From the NCBI GenBank assembly GCA_964361785.1, contig CAYIBX010000015.1:1-29575 (forward strand): a DNA stretch of 29,575 nt, written 5' to 3'. This document shows, in pieces, positions 1 to 7,405 of the stretch (positions are counted from its first letter, which is position 1; the number at the start of each line of letters is the position of its first letter). Both the position numbers and the translations under genes were made by a program. The notes under the pieces were generated by a model. The model did not search any database. It had not been told where the DNA came from and saw only the letters and a list, made by a program, of their open reading frames with translations. Source of the stretch: UBA927 sp964361785. Its GTDB lineage: Bacteria; Patescibacteriota; Microgenomatia; UBA10105; UBA927.

Positions 1-96
1 CATATCCCTTTAGTGTGCCTGATTATGGGGAATTACGCAACACGTCTAATATATAGAAGTACACTGTTCGTTATACGTCATAATACGACGAAATAT

Positions 97-1110
97 TTAC
101 TCAATCGAAGAAGAACTTTTGAAAATTTTGGGCTTTAACCAATCAGATGGTGGAGGAGATTTTGGTGTGACTGGTTCAGTAACGACAGAGGGAGGCATAT
201 CAATTTGTGTAGGCTGTATTGCTGGTTGCACAACAGGTTGTACTTGTGGCGCGACAAAAGTGGGAACTGATTGCTGTTGAATCGGTGTTGAGATTACTGG
301 CTGTGGTTGTGATTGCGCTTGCGGAACTGATTGTGACTGTGTTTGTGGTAATGGTTGTAATACCACGGGCCCCTCCACCCCAAATCGTTTCGCTCCTGCC
401 TTAAGACACACCGATGCTACTTCAAAGGCCATCGACGTCACATTTGCATTTTTAAATGAATTCGTTGCGCTATAAATCGCGTTTAATAAATTCGTCGCAA
501 TGTCTGTGGTTAATTTAACCCCAAGCGTTGCTAAAAATTCTGCAACGAGTTCTGTAGAGGATGACGCAACAGGATCAACAAGATTTATCGCACCATAATT
601 GGTATTTTCATTATGTCGATCAATGTTAATAATTGATTTCCCTGCAAATTGATCTTTATTTTCGGTATATAATTTCCCAAAATCTCCAAAATGAACCGTA
701 TCAACGGTAATAATACAGTCGGCGGACACACCTTGATAGGAATATTTTGCCTTTTCGGCAGTAAATGGCTCGTGGCCTGGCCTATGTTCTACGACCAGAT
801 TAAACTTTTTATTTTCAATGTTATAACTTACCTTTTCGATTGACCCATCTTCGTAATCAAGCGAAATCACAAAATTTTTCTTCCCAAATTGTCGAGATAC
901 TTTGTCAACCCCGACAAAACTTGAAAGCTCCACAGTCATCGGATCATCACACAAAACCGTCGCGGTTTTCCCCAGTGATACGAGTCCTAGTGCAAGTGCT
1001 AAACTGCCCCCCACACTGTCCATAGTAGGACGGGTGTGTGTGACGATCACGATGTCTTTGGCTGACATGACGATGTCTTTGGCTTTGGCTAATGCTTGTT
1101 CGTAGTCCAT
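97..1110 (-). CDS. DHH-family phosphoesterase-like protein with degenerate metal site
   Basis: This 337-residue protein resembles the NrnA/MgpA group of DHH phosphoesterases, which hydrolyse nanoRNA, pAp or cyclic dinucleotides with two metal ions. The fold motifs are visible: motif I with H25 and D31, a motif II Asp at D137, and a motif III NIDRHNENTNYG around residues 162-173. Two usual ligand positions are changed: the first Asp of H-x3-D-x-D is T29, and the DHH triad reads D164-R165-H166. From about residue 250 the protein is a Gln/Pro-rich low-complexity tail. It follows infB by 15 bases, as nrnA follows infB-rbfA in many bacteria, which supports the family call. Catalysis is doubtful. 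No clear ribosome binding site precedes the ATG, so translation may be coupled to infB. Confidence 0.8.
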   Translation of the reverse strand: MDYEQALAKAKDIVMSAKDIVIVTHTRPTMDSVGGSLALALGLVSLGKTATVLCDDPMTVELSSFVGVDKVSRQFGKKNFVISLDYEDGSIEKVSYNIENKKFNLVVEHRPGHEPFTAEKAKYSYQGVSADCIITVDTVHFGDFGKLYTENKDQFAGKSIINIDRHNENTNYGAINLVDPVASSSTELVAEFLATLGVKLTTDIATNLLNAIYSATNSFKNANVTSMAFEVASVCLKAGAKRFGVEGPVVLQPLPQTQSQSVPQAQSQPQPVISTPIQQQSVPTFVAPQVQPVVQPAIQPTQIDMPPSVVTEPVTPKSPPPSDWLKPKIFKSSSSIE

Positions 1111-1125
1111 AATAAATACAGCAAA

Positions 1126-2607
1126 CTATCCTGTAGTATAGGGGATTATATCATCTTGGAGTGTAAAATCAACTTTTTTGTCAAAAAGTACACCACACTC
1201 GCCTCCTGCTTCCACTTTAGTAATATCATCTTTACCTCTGTGAAGCGACTTTATACGCACGCGCATGATTTCTTCTTCCCCGCGCATAATGCGCACACTA
1301 TCGCCTCTGGCTAACCTTCCAGAAATGACTTTTGTGCCTGCAATGCGGTCTTTATCAAATGGAAATTCAGCGACAATTTTAGCCTTGCCTAGATCACGCT
1401 CTAGAGAAAGCACCTCCGCCATACCATCCACCACATCTTTCATTTCATCTAATAGCTCGTAAATAATGGAATATGTGCGGTATATCACTTTCTCTACCCG
1501 AGCCAATTTTTCTATCGCACTATTTATCTTTACGTTAAACCCAATCATGATGGACCCAGTTGCTTTTGCTTCTAAAATATCTGCTTCTGTAATGTCCCCT
1601 AATCCTGTCCGAACTATTTCTACTTTTTCTGAAGGTAACGCTTGGATAATAGCTTCAAGAGACCCCGATACATCAGCCTTAATACTTAACTTCAATTTCT
1701 TTTTATCTGATTCAAGCATCGTCGCCAAAAAGTCTATGGCATTGGATGGCTTCATAACCCGATCTACAAGTTTTCGAGGAATGAGACCTTGAATGTCTGT
1801 AAGTATTGATCCCACGACCGGCAATGTCGTAAATCCCATAATCTCACATGGCATCGAAGGATCTGCTTCAATTATTTGTTTTCCTGTTTCATCTAAAAGC
1901 GCTCGCACTTTACACATAACTTCATCAAATTCATAAAGCTGCATGCCTTTTTTAAGCGTGCCTTCTTTTACAAGTACTGTTGCCACTAGTCCTACAGATT
2001 TGTCGAGCCTCGTTTCTATAACTACTGCGGAAAGTGGTGTTTTTTTGTCTCCCGTTAATCCCTTCATATCAGCCATCAGAAGCAGGAGCTCTAATAAATC
2101 TGGTATTCCAGTCCCTTTGACCGCGGACACTGCCTGAAATGGGATATCGCCACCAAACCCTTCAAGTTGAACGCCGTTTTTAGCTAGGTCTGACTTTACC
2201 TTGTCCGCCATCGCACCTTCTTTATCTATTTTATTGATTGCAACGACCATAGAAATACCAGCAGCTTGAATTTGTTTAATCGACTCAATAGTTTGAGGCT
2301 TTACACTGTCGTCCGCTGCTACGACAAGAATCGCGATGTCCGCAATACTTGCCCCTCTGCTTCGCAACTGTGCAAAGGCTTCATGACCAGGAGTATCAAT
2401 AAATGTAATGAGTCGATCTGTACCCCCTTTTGTATGAACAGAGATCTGATACGCACCGATATGCTGCGTTATCCCACCATGCTCAGAACTAACGACGTTT
2501 GTTTTTCGAATAGTATCAAGAAGGGTAGTTTTTCCGTGATCAACGTGACCTAATACCGCGATAACGGGTGGCCTTGAAGACTCTGGCTGTATCGCTTTTT
2601 TTACCAT
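1126..2607 (-). CDS. infB: Translation initiation factor IF-2 (short form)
   Basis: IF-2 is the GTPase that places initiator fMet-tRNA on the 30S subunit and promotes subunit joining. From the ATG at 2607 the protein has 493 residues. The GTPase motifs are present: G1 GHVDHGKTT near residues 20-28, G2 GGITQHIGAY, G3 DTPGHEAF, G4 NKID, then an SA-type G5, followed by domains II, III and C2 ending in AGGECGVLF. The long N-terminal region of typical IF-2 (700-900 residues) is absent, so the G domain begins almost at the N terminus. The frame stays open upstream to an ATG at 2679, but that start overlaps nusA and adds Lys/Arg-rich residues unlike an IF-2 N terminus, so I prefer 2607, 34 bases after the nusA stop. 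Confidence 0.95.
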   Translation of the reverse strand: MVKKAIQPESSRPPVIAVLGHVDHGKTTLLDTIRKTNVVSSEHGGITQHIGAYQISVHTKGGTDRLITFIDTPGHEAFAQLRSRGASIADIAILVVAADDSVKPQTIESIKQIQAAGISMVVAINKIDKEGAMADKVKSDLAKNGVQLEGFGGDIPFQAVSAVKGTGIPDLLELLLLMADMKGLTGDKKTPLSAVVIETRLDKSVGLVATVLVKEGTLKKGMQLYEFDEVMCKVRALLDETGKQIIEADPSMPCEIMGFTTLPVVGSILTDIQGLIPRKLVDRVMKPSNAIDFLATMLESDKKKLKLSIKADVSGSLEAIIQALPSEKVEIVRTGLGDITEADILEAKATGSIMIGFNVKINSAIEKLARVEKVIYRTYSIIYELLDEMKDVVDGMAEVLSLERDLGKAKIVAEFPFDKDRIAGTKVISGRLARGDSVRIMRGEEEIMRVRIKSLHRGKDDITKVEAGGECGVLFDKKVDFTLQDDIIPYTTG

Positions 2608-2641
2608 ATTCTCTATACTGTAAAAAATCAGTTGCCATACC

Positions 2642-3745
2642 TTATTCTTTGGATGCTTGAACCTTTTTTGGCGCTGCATCTTTTATGGTAACTTTTTGTG
2701 CATTTTCTGTTTCTATAACCGGCGTTTCTGTTACAGTCACCTCTTCAACTTTTTCAACGATTTTTTCTTTCACAGAAATTTCAGGCAGTGTCGCGACAGG
2801 TTTTCCTTTGATATCAATCTTCCATCCGGTTAGCTTAGCGGCTAAGCGTACATTTCCGCCATCACGACCAATTGCTAACGATAATTGATCTTCTGGCACA
2901 GTCACTTCTGCTTCAAGTTTTTTTTCGTTGAGTATTATATCAATGTCATGTGCGGGAGCCAACGATGCGATGATAAACTGCTTTGGATCATCACTCCATT
3001 GGATAATATCTACTTTTTCATTGCCCCCGAGTTCTCCTATAACTGCTTGCACGCGCACTCCCTTTTGACCCACACATGATCCCACTGGATCAACGCCGGG
3101 TGTTGATGAAAAAACAGCAATTTTCGTACGATTCCCCGCTTCGCGAGCAATTACTCGAAGTTCTACAGATCCTTGCGCTACTTCCGGCACTTCTCTGGCA
3201 AACAATCCTTGAACTAATCCTTTATGAGCACGAGATACAATGATTTCATTGCCCCGCATAGTCTCACGAATTCCTTCTATATAAAACGTCAATCGTTGAT
3301 TCAAATGATACCGCTCTCCTTGATTTTGCTCTTGCGTAGGCATGACAGCCTGTGTACGACCGATATCTACAATGATATTTGGTCCATCAAATCGCAAAAT
3401 CATACCGGGAACAATTGAGCCCACTTTTGCTTCAAAATCAGAAAGAACTGCTTGTTTCTCGGCTTCTCGTATTCGCTGTAAAATAACTTGTTTTGCAGTT
3501 TGAGCCGCAATACGCCCAAATCCTGGAGGAGTCACATCTTTGCCTTCTTTGATGACTTTCGCTTCACCAGTATCAGCATCAAGCGTGACCGTGATCTCCA
3601 ACGTTTCATCCAAACCATAGTCCTTACGGTATGCCGCCAAGATAGCAGCCTTTATAGTCTCCATGACGACCACAACATCAATCCCTCGCTCTGTGGCGAC
3701 CTGATTTAACGCTAAAGCAAATTCACTGCGTACAACTGCTGGCAT
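2642..3745 (-). CDS. nusA: Transcription termination/antitermination factor NusA
   Basis: NusA binds RNA polymerase and nascent RNA and modulates pausing, termination and antitermination. The 367-residue protein has the NusA N-terminal domain (about 1-110), an S1 domain (about 111-180) and two KH domains. The diagnostic KH segment DPVGSCVGQKGVRVQ is followed by ELGGNEKVDII, and the second KH carries LSLAIGRDGGNVRLAAKLTGW. After about residue 310 there is a Glu/Lys/Val/Thr-rich tail in place of the acidic repeats of E. coli. It is first in a nusA-infB-DHH operon. rimP is not seen upstream; the gene is preceded by a hairpin-rich leader. Confidence 0.95.
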   Translation of the reverse strand: MPAVVRSEFALALNQVATERGIDVVVVMETIKAAILAAYRKDYGLDETLEITVTLDADTGEAKVIKEGKDVTPPGFGRIAAQTAKQVILQRIREAEKQAVLSDFEAKVGSIVPGMILRFDGPNIIVDIGRTQAVMPTQEQNQGERYHLNQRLTFYIEGIRETMRGNEIIVSRAHKGLVQGLFAREVPEVAQGSVELRVIAREAGNRTKIAVFSSTPGVDPVGSCVGQKGVRVQAVIGELGGNEKVDIIQWSDDPKQFIIASLAPAHDIDIILNEKKLEAEVTVPEDQLSLAIGRDGGNVRLAAKLTGWKIDIKGKPVATLPEISVKEKIVEKVEEVTVTETPVIETENAQKVTIKDAAPKKVQASKE

Positions 3746-3871
3746 CGTAGTGTCCGCAGCCGATCCGCTTCTTCGCGGAAGGCTAGCGGCCTCTCGACCC
3801 GCCGATAAACGCTCCTTGAGCCGCTGTTCGAATGAACGAAGGCGAAAGGAAAGTTATGGCGGGTAACTTAT
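3746..3871 (-). other. GC-rich hairpin leader upstream of nusA
   Basis: This 126-base stretch holds no gene but is rich in inverted repeats and richer in GC than its flanks. Next to the nusA start, 3754-3761 (CCGCAGCC) pairs with 3781-3789 (GGCTAGCGG, one bulge) around an inner hairpin TCCGC-TTCTTC-GCGGA (3764-3779). Further upstream ACCCGCC (3797-3803) is complementary to GGCGGGT (3858-3864), enclosing small stems such as GCTC-CTT-GAGC and GTTC-GAAT-GAAC. It could be a structured 5' leader of nusA mRNA or a remnant of palindromic elements like those inside dnaJ. I recognise no known riboswitch. Confidence 0.55.
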
Positions 3872-3877
3872 TTTTTA

Positions 3878-3912
3878 TTAAAATTATTAAAAAAGGTGGG
3901 TCTCCCCACCTT
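3878..3912 (-). terminator. Rho-independent terminator of the hrcA-grpE-dnaK-dnaJ operon
   Basis: On the minus strand a perfect 8-bp stem AAGGTGGG / CCCACCTT closes a GAGA loop and runs directly into TTTTAATAATTTT. It lies about 60 bases after the dnaJ stop, which fits an intrinsic terminator for the heat-shock operon and separates it from nusA. Confidence 0.85.
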
Positions 3913-3971
3913 CACCCACATCGTAATAGTACCTATTATATAATCTTGATAAGAATACGTCAACGTTACTT

Positions 3972-4925
3972 TCAGATACCCGTATACCTAAGCTCCTCAA
4001 ACAATGCTTTCTGTTGTTTATTAAGTCTCGTCGGGACAGCCAACTGTATACGAACATATGCATCCCCTCTACCGCTTCCTTGTACATGAGGAATGCCTTT
4101 GCCCCTGAGTCTGACAAGCGTACCAGCCTGCGTACCTGGTTGTATACGAATGCTTACTAAACCATCAACTGTTTTTACATCGACAACTCCCCCTAAAGCT
4201 GCAAGTGTATACGGAATATTTTCAGTTACGATTACGTCATACCCTTCCCTCTCAAACCGCTTATCATTTCTCACGTCTATGACTAAATCAAAATCATCAA
4301 ATCGAATGCGTGATCCTGTATCCACTCCTGCAGGAATTTTAATTGTTTTTTTGACAGATCCATCCCCTGCGTCGCCTCTGGGGACATGAACCTCTTTTGT
4401 CACACCCTTTACCGCATCTATAAAATCTATGGATATCTCATAGGATGGGTGCACTCGTCGACGACCACCCCAGCCAGAGGCTGGTCCGCCTTTGGCGGAA
4501 AATCCACCCCCAAAAAATTGTTCAAAAATTTCAAATGGATCTATAAAGTCAGCATTACCCCAGCCAGAGGCTGGTCCGCCTTTGGCGGAAAATGGATTTC
4601 CACCACTTGAGGAATACGAGTAACTAAATGGCCCTTGTCCCGCGTAGCCGGATCCCGCTCCTCGGGACTGACCACCGCCCCACCCCCCTGCTCCTCCTTG
4701 CGAAAAAGCATCGTGTCCAAATTGGTCGTATTGAGCGCGCTTCTGTGTGTCAGAAATTACAGCATACGCTTCATTGATTTCTTTAAATTTCTCGTTAGCT
4801 CCCGCTGTTTTATTTCTATCCGGATGCCACTCTAAGGCCAACTTTCTGTAAGCCTTTTTTATCTCATCCACAGAAGCAGTTTTGGATACCCCCAATATTT
4901 CGTAATAATCACGTTTTGTAGACAT
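3972..4925 (-). CDS. dnaJ: DnaJ-family co-chaperone without zinc finger (class B)
   Basis: This 317-residue J-domain protein stimulates the DnaK ATPase and delivers unfolded substrates. The J domain spans about 1-70 with the HPD tripeptide at 34-36. A Gly/Phe/Ser-rich linker runs to about residue 155, followed by two C-terminal beta domains. The four CxxCxGxG zinc repeats of classical DnaJ are missing, so the architecture is that of CbpA/DnaJ class II proteins. The linker contains the 12-residue segment FSAKGGPASGWG twice (about 112-123 and 142-153), encoded by two identical 36-base double-hairpin repeats. It is last in the hrcA-grpE-dnaK-dnaJ order and is followed by a terminator. A TATAAT 10 bases before the ATG could give extra transcription. 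Confidence 0.93.
   Translation of the reverse strand: MSTKRDYYEILGVSKTASVDEIKKAYRKLALEWHPDRNKTAGANEKFKEINEAYAVISDTQKRAQYDQFGHDAFSQGGAGGWGGGQSRGAGSGYAGQGPFSYSYSSSGGNPFSAKGGPASGWGNADFIDPFEIFEQFFGGGFSAKGGPASGWGGRRRVHPSYEISIDFIDAVKGVTKEVHVPRGDAGDGSVKKTIKIPAGVDTGSRIRFDDFDLVIDVRNDKRFEREGYDVIVTENIPYTLAALGGVVDVKTVDGLVSIRIQPGTQAGTLVRLRGKGIPHVQGSGRGDAYVRIQLAVPTRLNKQQKALFEELRYTGI
4468..4503 (+). repeat. Double-hairpin palindromic repeat, copy 1, in frame within dnaJ
   Basis: This 36-base element consists of two perfect stem-loops, CCAGCC-AGA-GGCTGG and TCCGCC-TTT-GGCGGA, followed by AAAAT. It is identical to the copy at 4558-4593, 90 bases away. Read in the dnaJ direction it encodes FSAKGGPASGWG without breaking the frame. 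Confidence 0.9.
4558..4593 (+). repeat. Double-hairpin palindromic repeat, copy 2, in frame within dnaJ
   Basis: This is the second identical copy of the 36-base double hairpin, in the same orientation and reading frame as copy 1. Both lie in the flexible Gly/Phe-rich linker of DnaJ, where an insertion would be tolerated. Confidence 0.9.
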
Positions 4926-4944
4926 ACAGGTATCTATTATATCA

Positions 4945-4971
4945 ATTAGGCGCGCTCATCGCGCGCCTAAT
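4945..4971 (-). other. Strong hairpin in the dnaK-dnaJ intergenic space
   Basis: A perfect 11-bp stem (ATTAGGCGCGC and its complement) closes a 5-base loop between dnaK and dnaJ. No U-run follows it; on the minus strand the next bases are TGATATAATAG. It could be an mRNA processing or stability element or an attenuator that lowers dnaJ expression relative to dnaK. The sequence does not decide between these. Confidence 0.7.
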
Positions 4972-4994
4972 CCTAACCTCTTACTCTTTTAGTA

Positions 4995-6890
4995 TTAACT
5001 CACCACTTCTCCTTCTTCAACCTTTTTATCATCTTTTTTGACTCCATCATCAGCTTTAGGTTCTTCCCCCGTTGGAGGAGTCTGACCTTCTGCTGGTGGT
5101 TGTTGGTACATAGAAGCACCCAATTTTTGCACAACGTCTGAAAGCTCAGACGTCTTTATTTCCAAATCCTCTTTTGATCCAGTTTCTAAAATATCTTTGA
5201 GGGCCTTCACCTTTTCTTCTATCGCGGTCTTGTCTTCTGGTTTTGCTTTCTCTCCCGCATCTTTGACCATTTTTTCTGCAGTGTAGATCATGTTATCAGC
5301 TTTATTTCGCGCTTCAATCCGATCTTTTTTCGCTGTGTCTTCTGCAGCATGCTCTTCTGCTTCCTTGCGCATCTTTTCTATTTCATCTTTAGAAAGACCA
5401 GTCGATCCAGTAATTTTTATACTCTGGGTTGTGCCTGACGCTTTGTCTTTTGCAGTCACGCTAAGTATCCCATTTGCGTCAATATCAAAAGATACATCTA
5501 CCTGAGGCACGCCCCTTGGGGCCGCTGGAATACCAGAAAGAATAAATCGGCCAAGTGATTTATTATCAGTCGCCATTGGTCGCTCTCCTTGTAAAACATT
5601 TATCTCAACAGATGTTTGACTATCGGCCGCTGTTGAAAAAATCTCAGATTTGGTCGTCGGTACGGTCGTATTTCGTGGAATAAGCGGTGTTGATACCCCT
5701 CCTAATGTTTCAACTCCTAATGTTAATGGAGTAACGTCAAGAAGTACTACGTCTTTGACATCACCAGATAACACTCCCGCTTGCACAGCCGCACCAACTG
5801 CGACCACTTCGTCTGGATTGACGGTCCTATTAGGATCTTTACCAAAAAATGACTTGACTGACTCGTACACTTTCGGCATACGCGTCATACCACCGACCAT
5901 GACGATTTCGTTGATATCAGTCACTTTCATCTTGGCGTCTGTCAAACACTTCTTCACTGGCTCTATGGTCTTTTGAATCAAATCATCCACAAGTGACTCA
6001 AACTTTGCTCTCGTCAACTTCATTACCAGATGAAGTGGTCCATCCTTGCCTTGTGTGATAAAGGGCAAGTTCACCTCAGCTTCCATTGACGTTGATAGCT
6101 CGATCTTTGCCTTCTCCGCGCCATCTCGTAGCCTTTGCAGAGCCTGTGGATCTTTACGCAAATCGACATTGTGTTCTTTCTTAAACTCATCAGCCAAGAA
6201 ATCCAACAGTCTCTTGTCAAAGTCATCGCCTCCCAAATGAGTGTCACCGTTGGTTGACTTCACTTCATACACTCCTTCACCTAACTCGAGGATAGAAATA
6301 TCAAACGTTCCTCCACCTAAATCATACACAGCTATCGTGTGCACATTTTTCTTATCCAAGCCGTACGCAAGCGCTGCAGCAGTTGGCTCATTTAGTATGC
6401 GCATAACTTCTAGTCCCGCAATCTCTCCGGCTTGCTTGGTCGCTTGCCTCTGACTATCATCAAAATATGCTGGCACAGTGATCACGGCCTGCTTTACGTC
6501 AGTACCCAAGAAATTCTCCGCATCTTTTTTGATTTTTGCTAATATTTTTGCCGAAATTTCTTGTGGGGTAAATTCTTTCCCCTCTACTTCTACAACTGCC
6601 ATGCCATTTTTTCCGGATTTAATCGTGTATGGCAACCACTTCGCATCAATTTGTACCGAAGCGTCAGTAAACTTTCTTCCCATCAGACGCTTTGCTGAAA
6701 AAATCGTTGTTTTTGGATTTAATACCATCTGGCGTTTGGCTACATCACCTGCAACGTTTTTAATAGGATCCACCACAGAAGGAATTGTATTTCGGCCTTC
6801 TGCAGAATGGATAACCGTTGGTGTACCGCCCTCCATAACGGCCACACACGAATTTGTTGTACCTAAATCTATACCAATAATTTTTGCCAT
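4995..6890 (-). CDS. dnaK: Molecular chaperone DnaK (Hsp70)
   Basis: This is the ATP-dependent Hsp70 chaperone, full length at 631 residues. The nucleotide-binding domain opens with IIGIDLGTTNSCVAV and contains AVITVPAYFDDSQRQAT, RILNEPTAAALAYG and the phosphate-2 loop YDLGGGTFDISIL. The interdomain linker DVVLLDVTPLTLGVETLGG leads to the beta substrate-binding domain and the helical lid, and the acidic C-terminal tail ends EGEVVS. It is third in the hrcA-grpE-dnaK-dnaJ operon. It has the clearest Shine-Dalgarno in the window (AAGGAGG, 8 bases before the ATG), consistent with very high expression. Confidence 0.98.
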   Translation of the reverse strand: MAKIIGIDLGTTNSCVAVMEGGTPTVIHSAEGRNTIPSVVDPIKNVAGDVAKRQMVLNPKTTIFSAKRLMGRKFTDASVQIDAKWLPYTIKSGKNGMAVVEVEGKEFTPQEISAKILAKIKKDAENFLGTDVKQAVITVPAYFDDSQRQATKQAGEIAGLEVMRILNEPTAAALAYGLDKKNVHTIAVYDLGGGTFDISILELGEGVYEVKSTNGDTHLGGDDFDKRLLDFLADEFKKEHNVDLRKDPQALQRLRDGAEKAKIELSTSMEAEVNLPFITQGKDGPLHLVMKLTRAKFESLVDDLIQKTIEPVKKCLTDAKMKVTDINEIVMVGGMTRMPKVYESVKSFFGKDPNRTVNPDEVVAVGAAVQAGVLSGDVKDVVLLDVTPLTLGVETLGGVSTPLIPRNTTVPTTKSEIFSTAADSQTSVEINVLQGERPMATDNKSLGRFILSGIPAAPRGVPQVDVSFDIDANGILSVTAKDKASGTTQSIKITGSTGLSKDEIEKMRKEAEEHAAEDTAKKDRIEARNKADNMIYTAEKMVKDAGEKAKPEDKTAIEEKVKALKDILETGSKEDLEIKTSELSDVVQKLGASMYQQPPAEGQTPPTGEEPKADDGVKKDDKKVEEGEVVS

Positions 6891-6898
6891 ATATTTTT

Positions 6899-6905
6899 CC
6901 TCCTT
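6899..6905 (-). promoter_or_regulatory. Strong Shine-Dalgarno of dnaK
   Basis: AAGGAGG on the minus strand lies 8 bases before the dnaK ATG. I found no comparable anti-16S match before the other genes of the window, so it fixes this start and marks dnaK as unusual here. Confidence 0.85.
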
Positions 6906-6915
6906 TTAAATAAAT

Positions 6916-7401
6916 TTATACTTTTACCGCCTCGTCTGATTGTTTTCCCACTTTAACGCATGCCACGCGTAATACTTTCCCCCGAAACGTATATCCTGAT
7001 AGTGTTTCATCTACTACTATATCGCTTTCTCCTTCGACGACCTCTATGCACTCCATTTCGTGAGGGTTAAATGGTTTACCGGCGACAGTCATTTTTTCTA
7101 CACCCTGTTCTTCTAAAACAGCTAATAATTGTTTGTAAGCCAAATCAAATCCTACATCTTTTATATGTGCTTGTACTTTTGCAAACGTATCCACAACAGG
7201 TAAAAGTCGTCCCATGACAATCTCTGAGGCATACAGTCGAGCTTCTTGTACCTGATCACGTGATCGTTTCTCCAGATTTTGATAATCTGCCACCGCACGG
7301 ATGTATTTATCTTTCCAATCTTCTCCCTCGTGTACCACCACAGGTTCTTCGACTGTCTTTGGTTCTTCTACATCTGACACTGGTTGTTTTTTTGTGTTCA
7401 T
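6916..7401 (-). CDS. grpE: Nucleotide exchange factor GrpE
   Basis: GrpE releases ADP from DnaK. The 161-residue protein has an acidic N terminus, the GrpE helix DWKDKYIRAVADYQNLEKRS, the LPVVDTFAKV region and a C-terminal beta domain with GKPFNPHEMECIEV and VLRVACVKVGK. I chose the ATG at 7401, 4 bases after the hrcA stop, which suits translational coupling. An in-frame ATG at 7428 would overlap hrcA by 23 bases. The dnaK start follows its stop by 25 bases. Confidence 0.93.
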   Translation of the reverse strand: MNTKKQPVSDVEEPKTVEEPVVVHEGEDWKDKYIRAVADYQNLEKRSRDQVQEARLYASEIVMGRLLPVVDTFAKVQAHIKDVGFDLAYKQLLAVLEEQGVEKMTVAGKPFNPHEMECIEVVEGESDIVVDETLSGYTFRGKVLRVACVKVGKQSDEAVKV

Positions 7402-7405
7402 ACGA

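Noticed and set aside
1..96. Possible terminator after the DHH gene (TTCGT...ACGAA arms)
   Set aside because: The stem has mismatches and no U-run follows on the minus strand. I see no gene or clear signal in these 96 bases.
2607..2679. Longer IF-2 start at 2679
   Set aside because: It would overlap the end of nusA and add residues that do not resemble an IF-2 N terminus. The ATG at 2607 lies 34 bases after the nusA stop.
3800..3850. GTTCGAAT-like T-loop string, possible tRNA
   Set aside because: The T-stem does not pair, and no acceptor stem, D arm or anticodon arm can be drawn around it. The string fits better as part of the hairpin-rich leader.
4468..4593. The two dnaJ repeats as a CRISPR-like array
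   Set aside because: There are only two copies, the intervening sequence is dnaJ coding sequence, and no further repeat unit or cas gene is present.
4386..4610. Plus-strand open frame opposite dnaJ containing the repeat translated as TPARGWSAFGGK twice
   Set aside because: It is the complement of the repeats inside dnaJ, with no promoter or family match. The minus-strand J-domain protein is certain.
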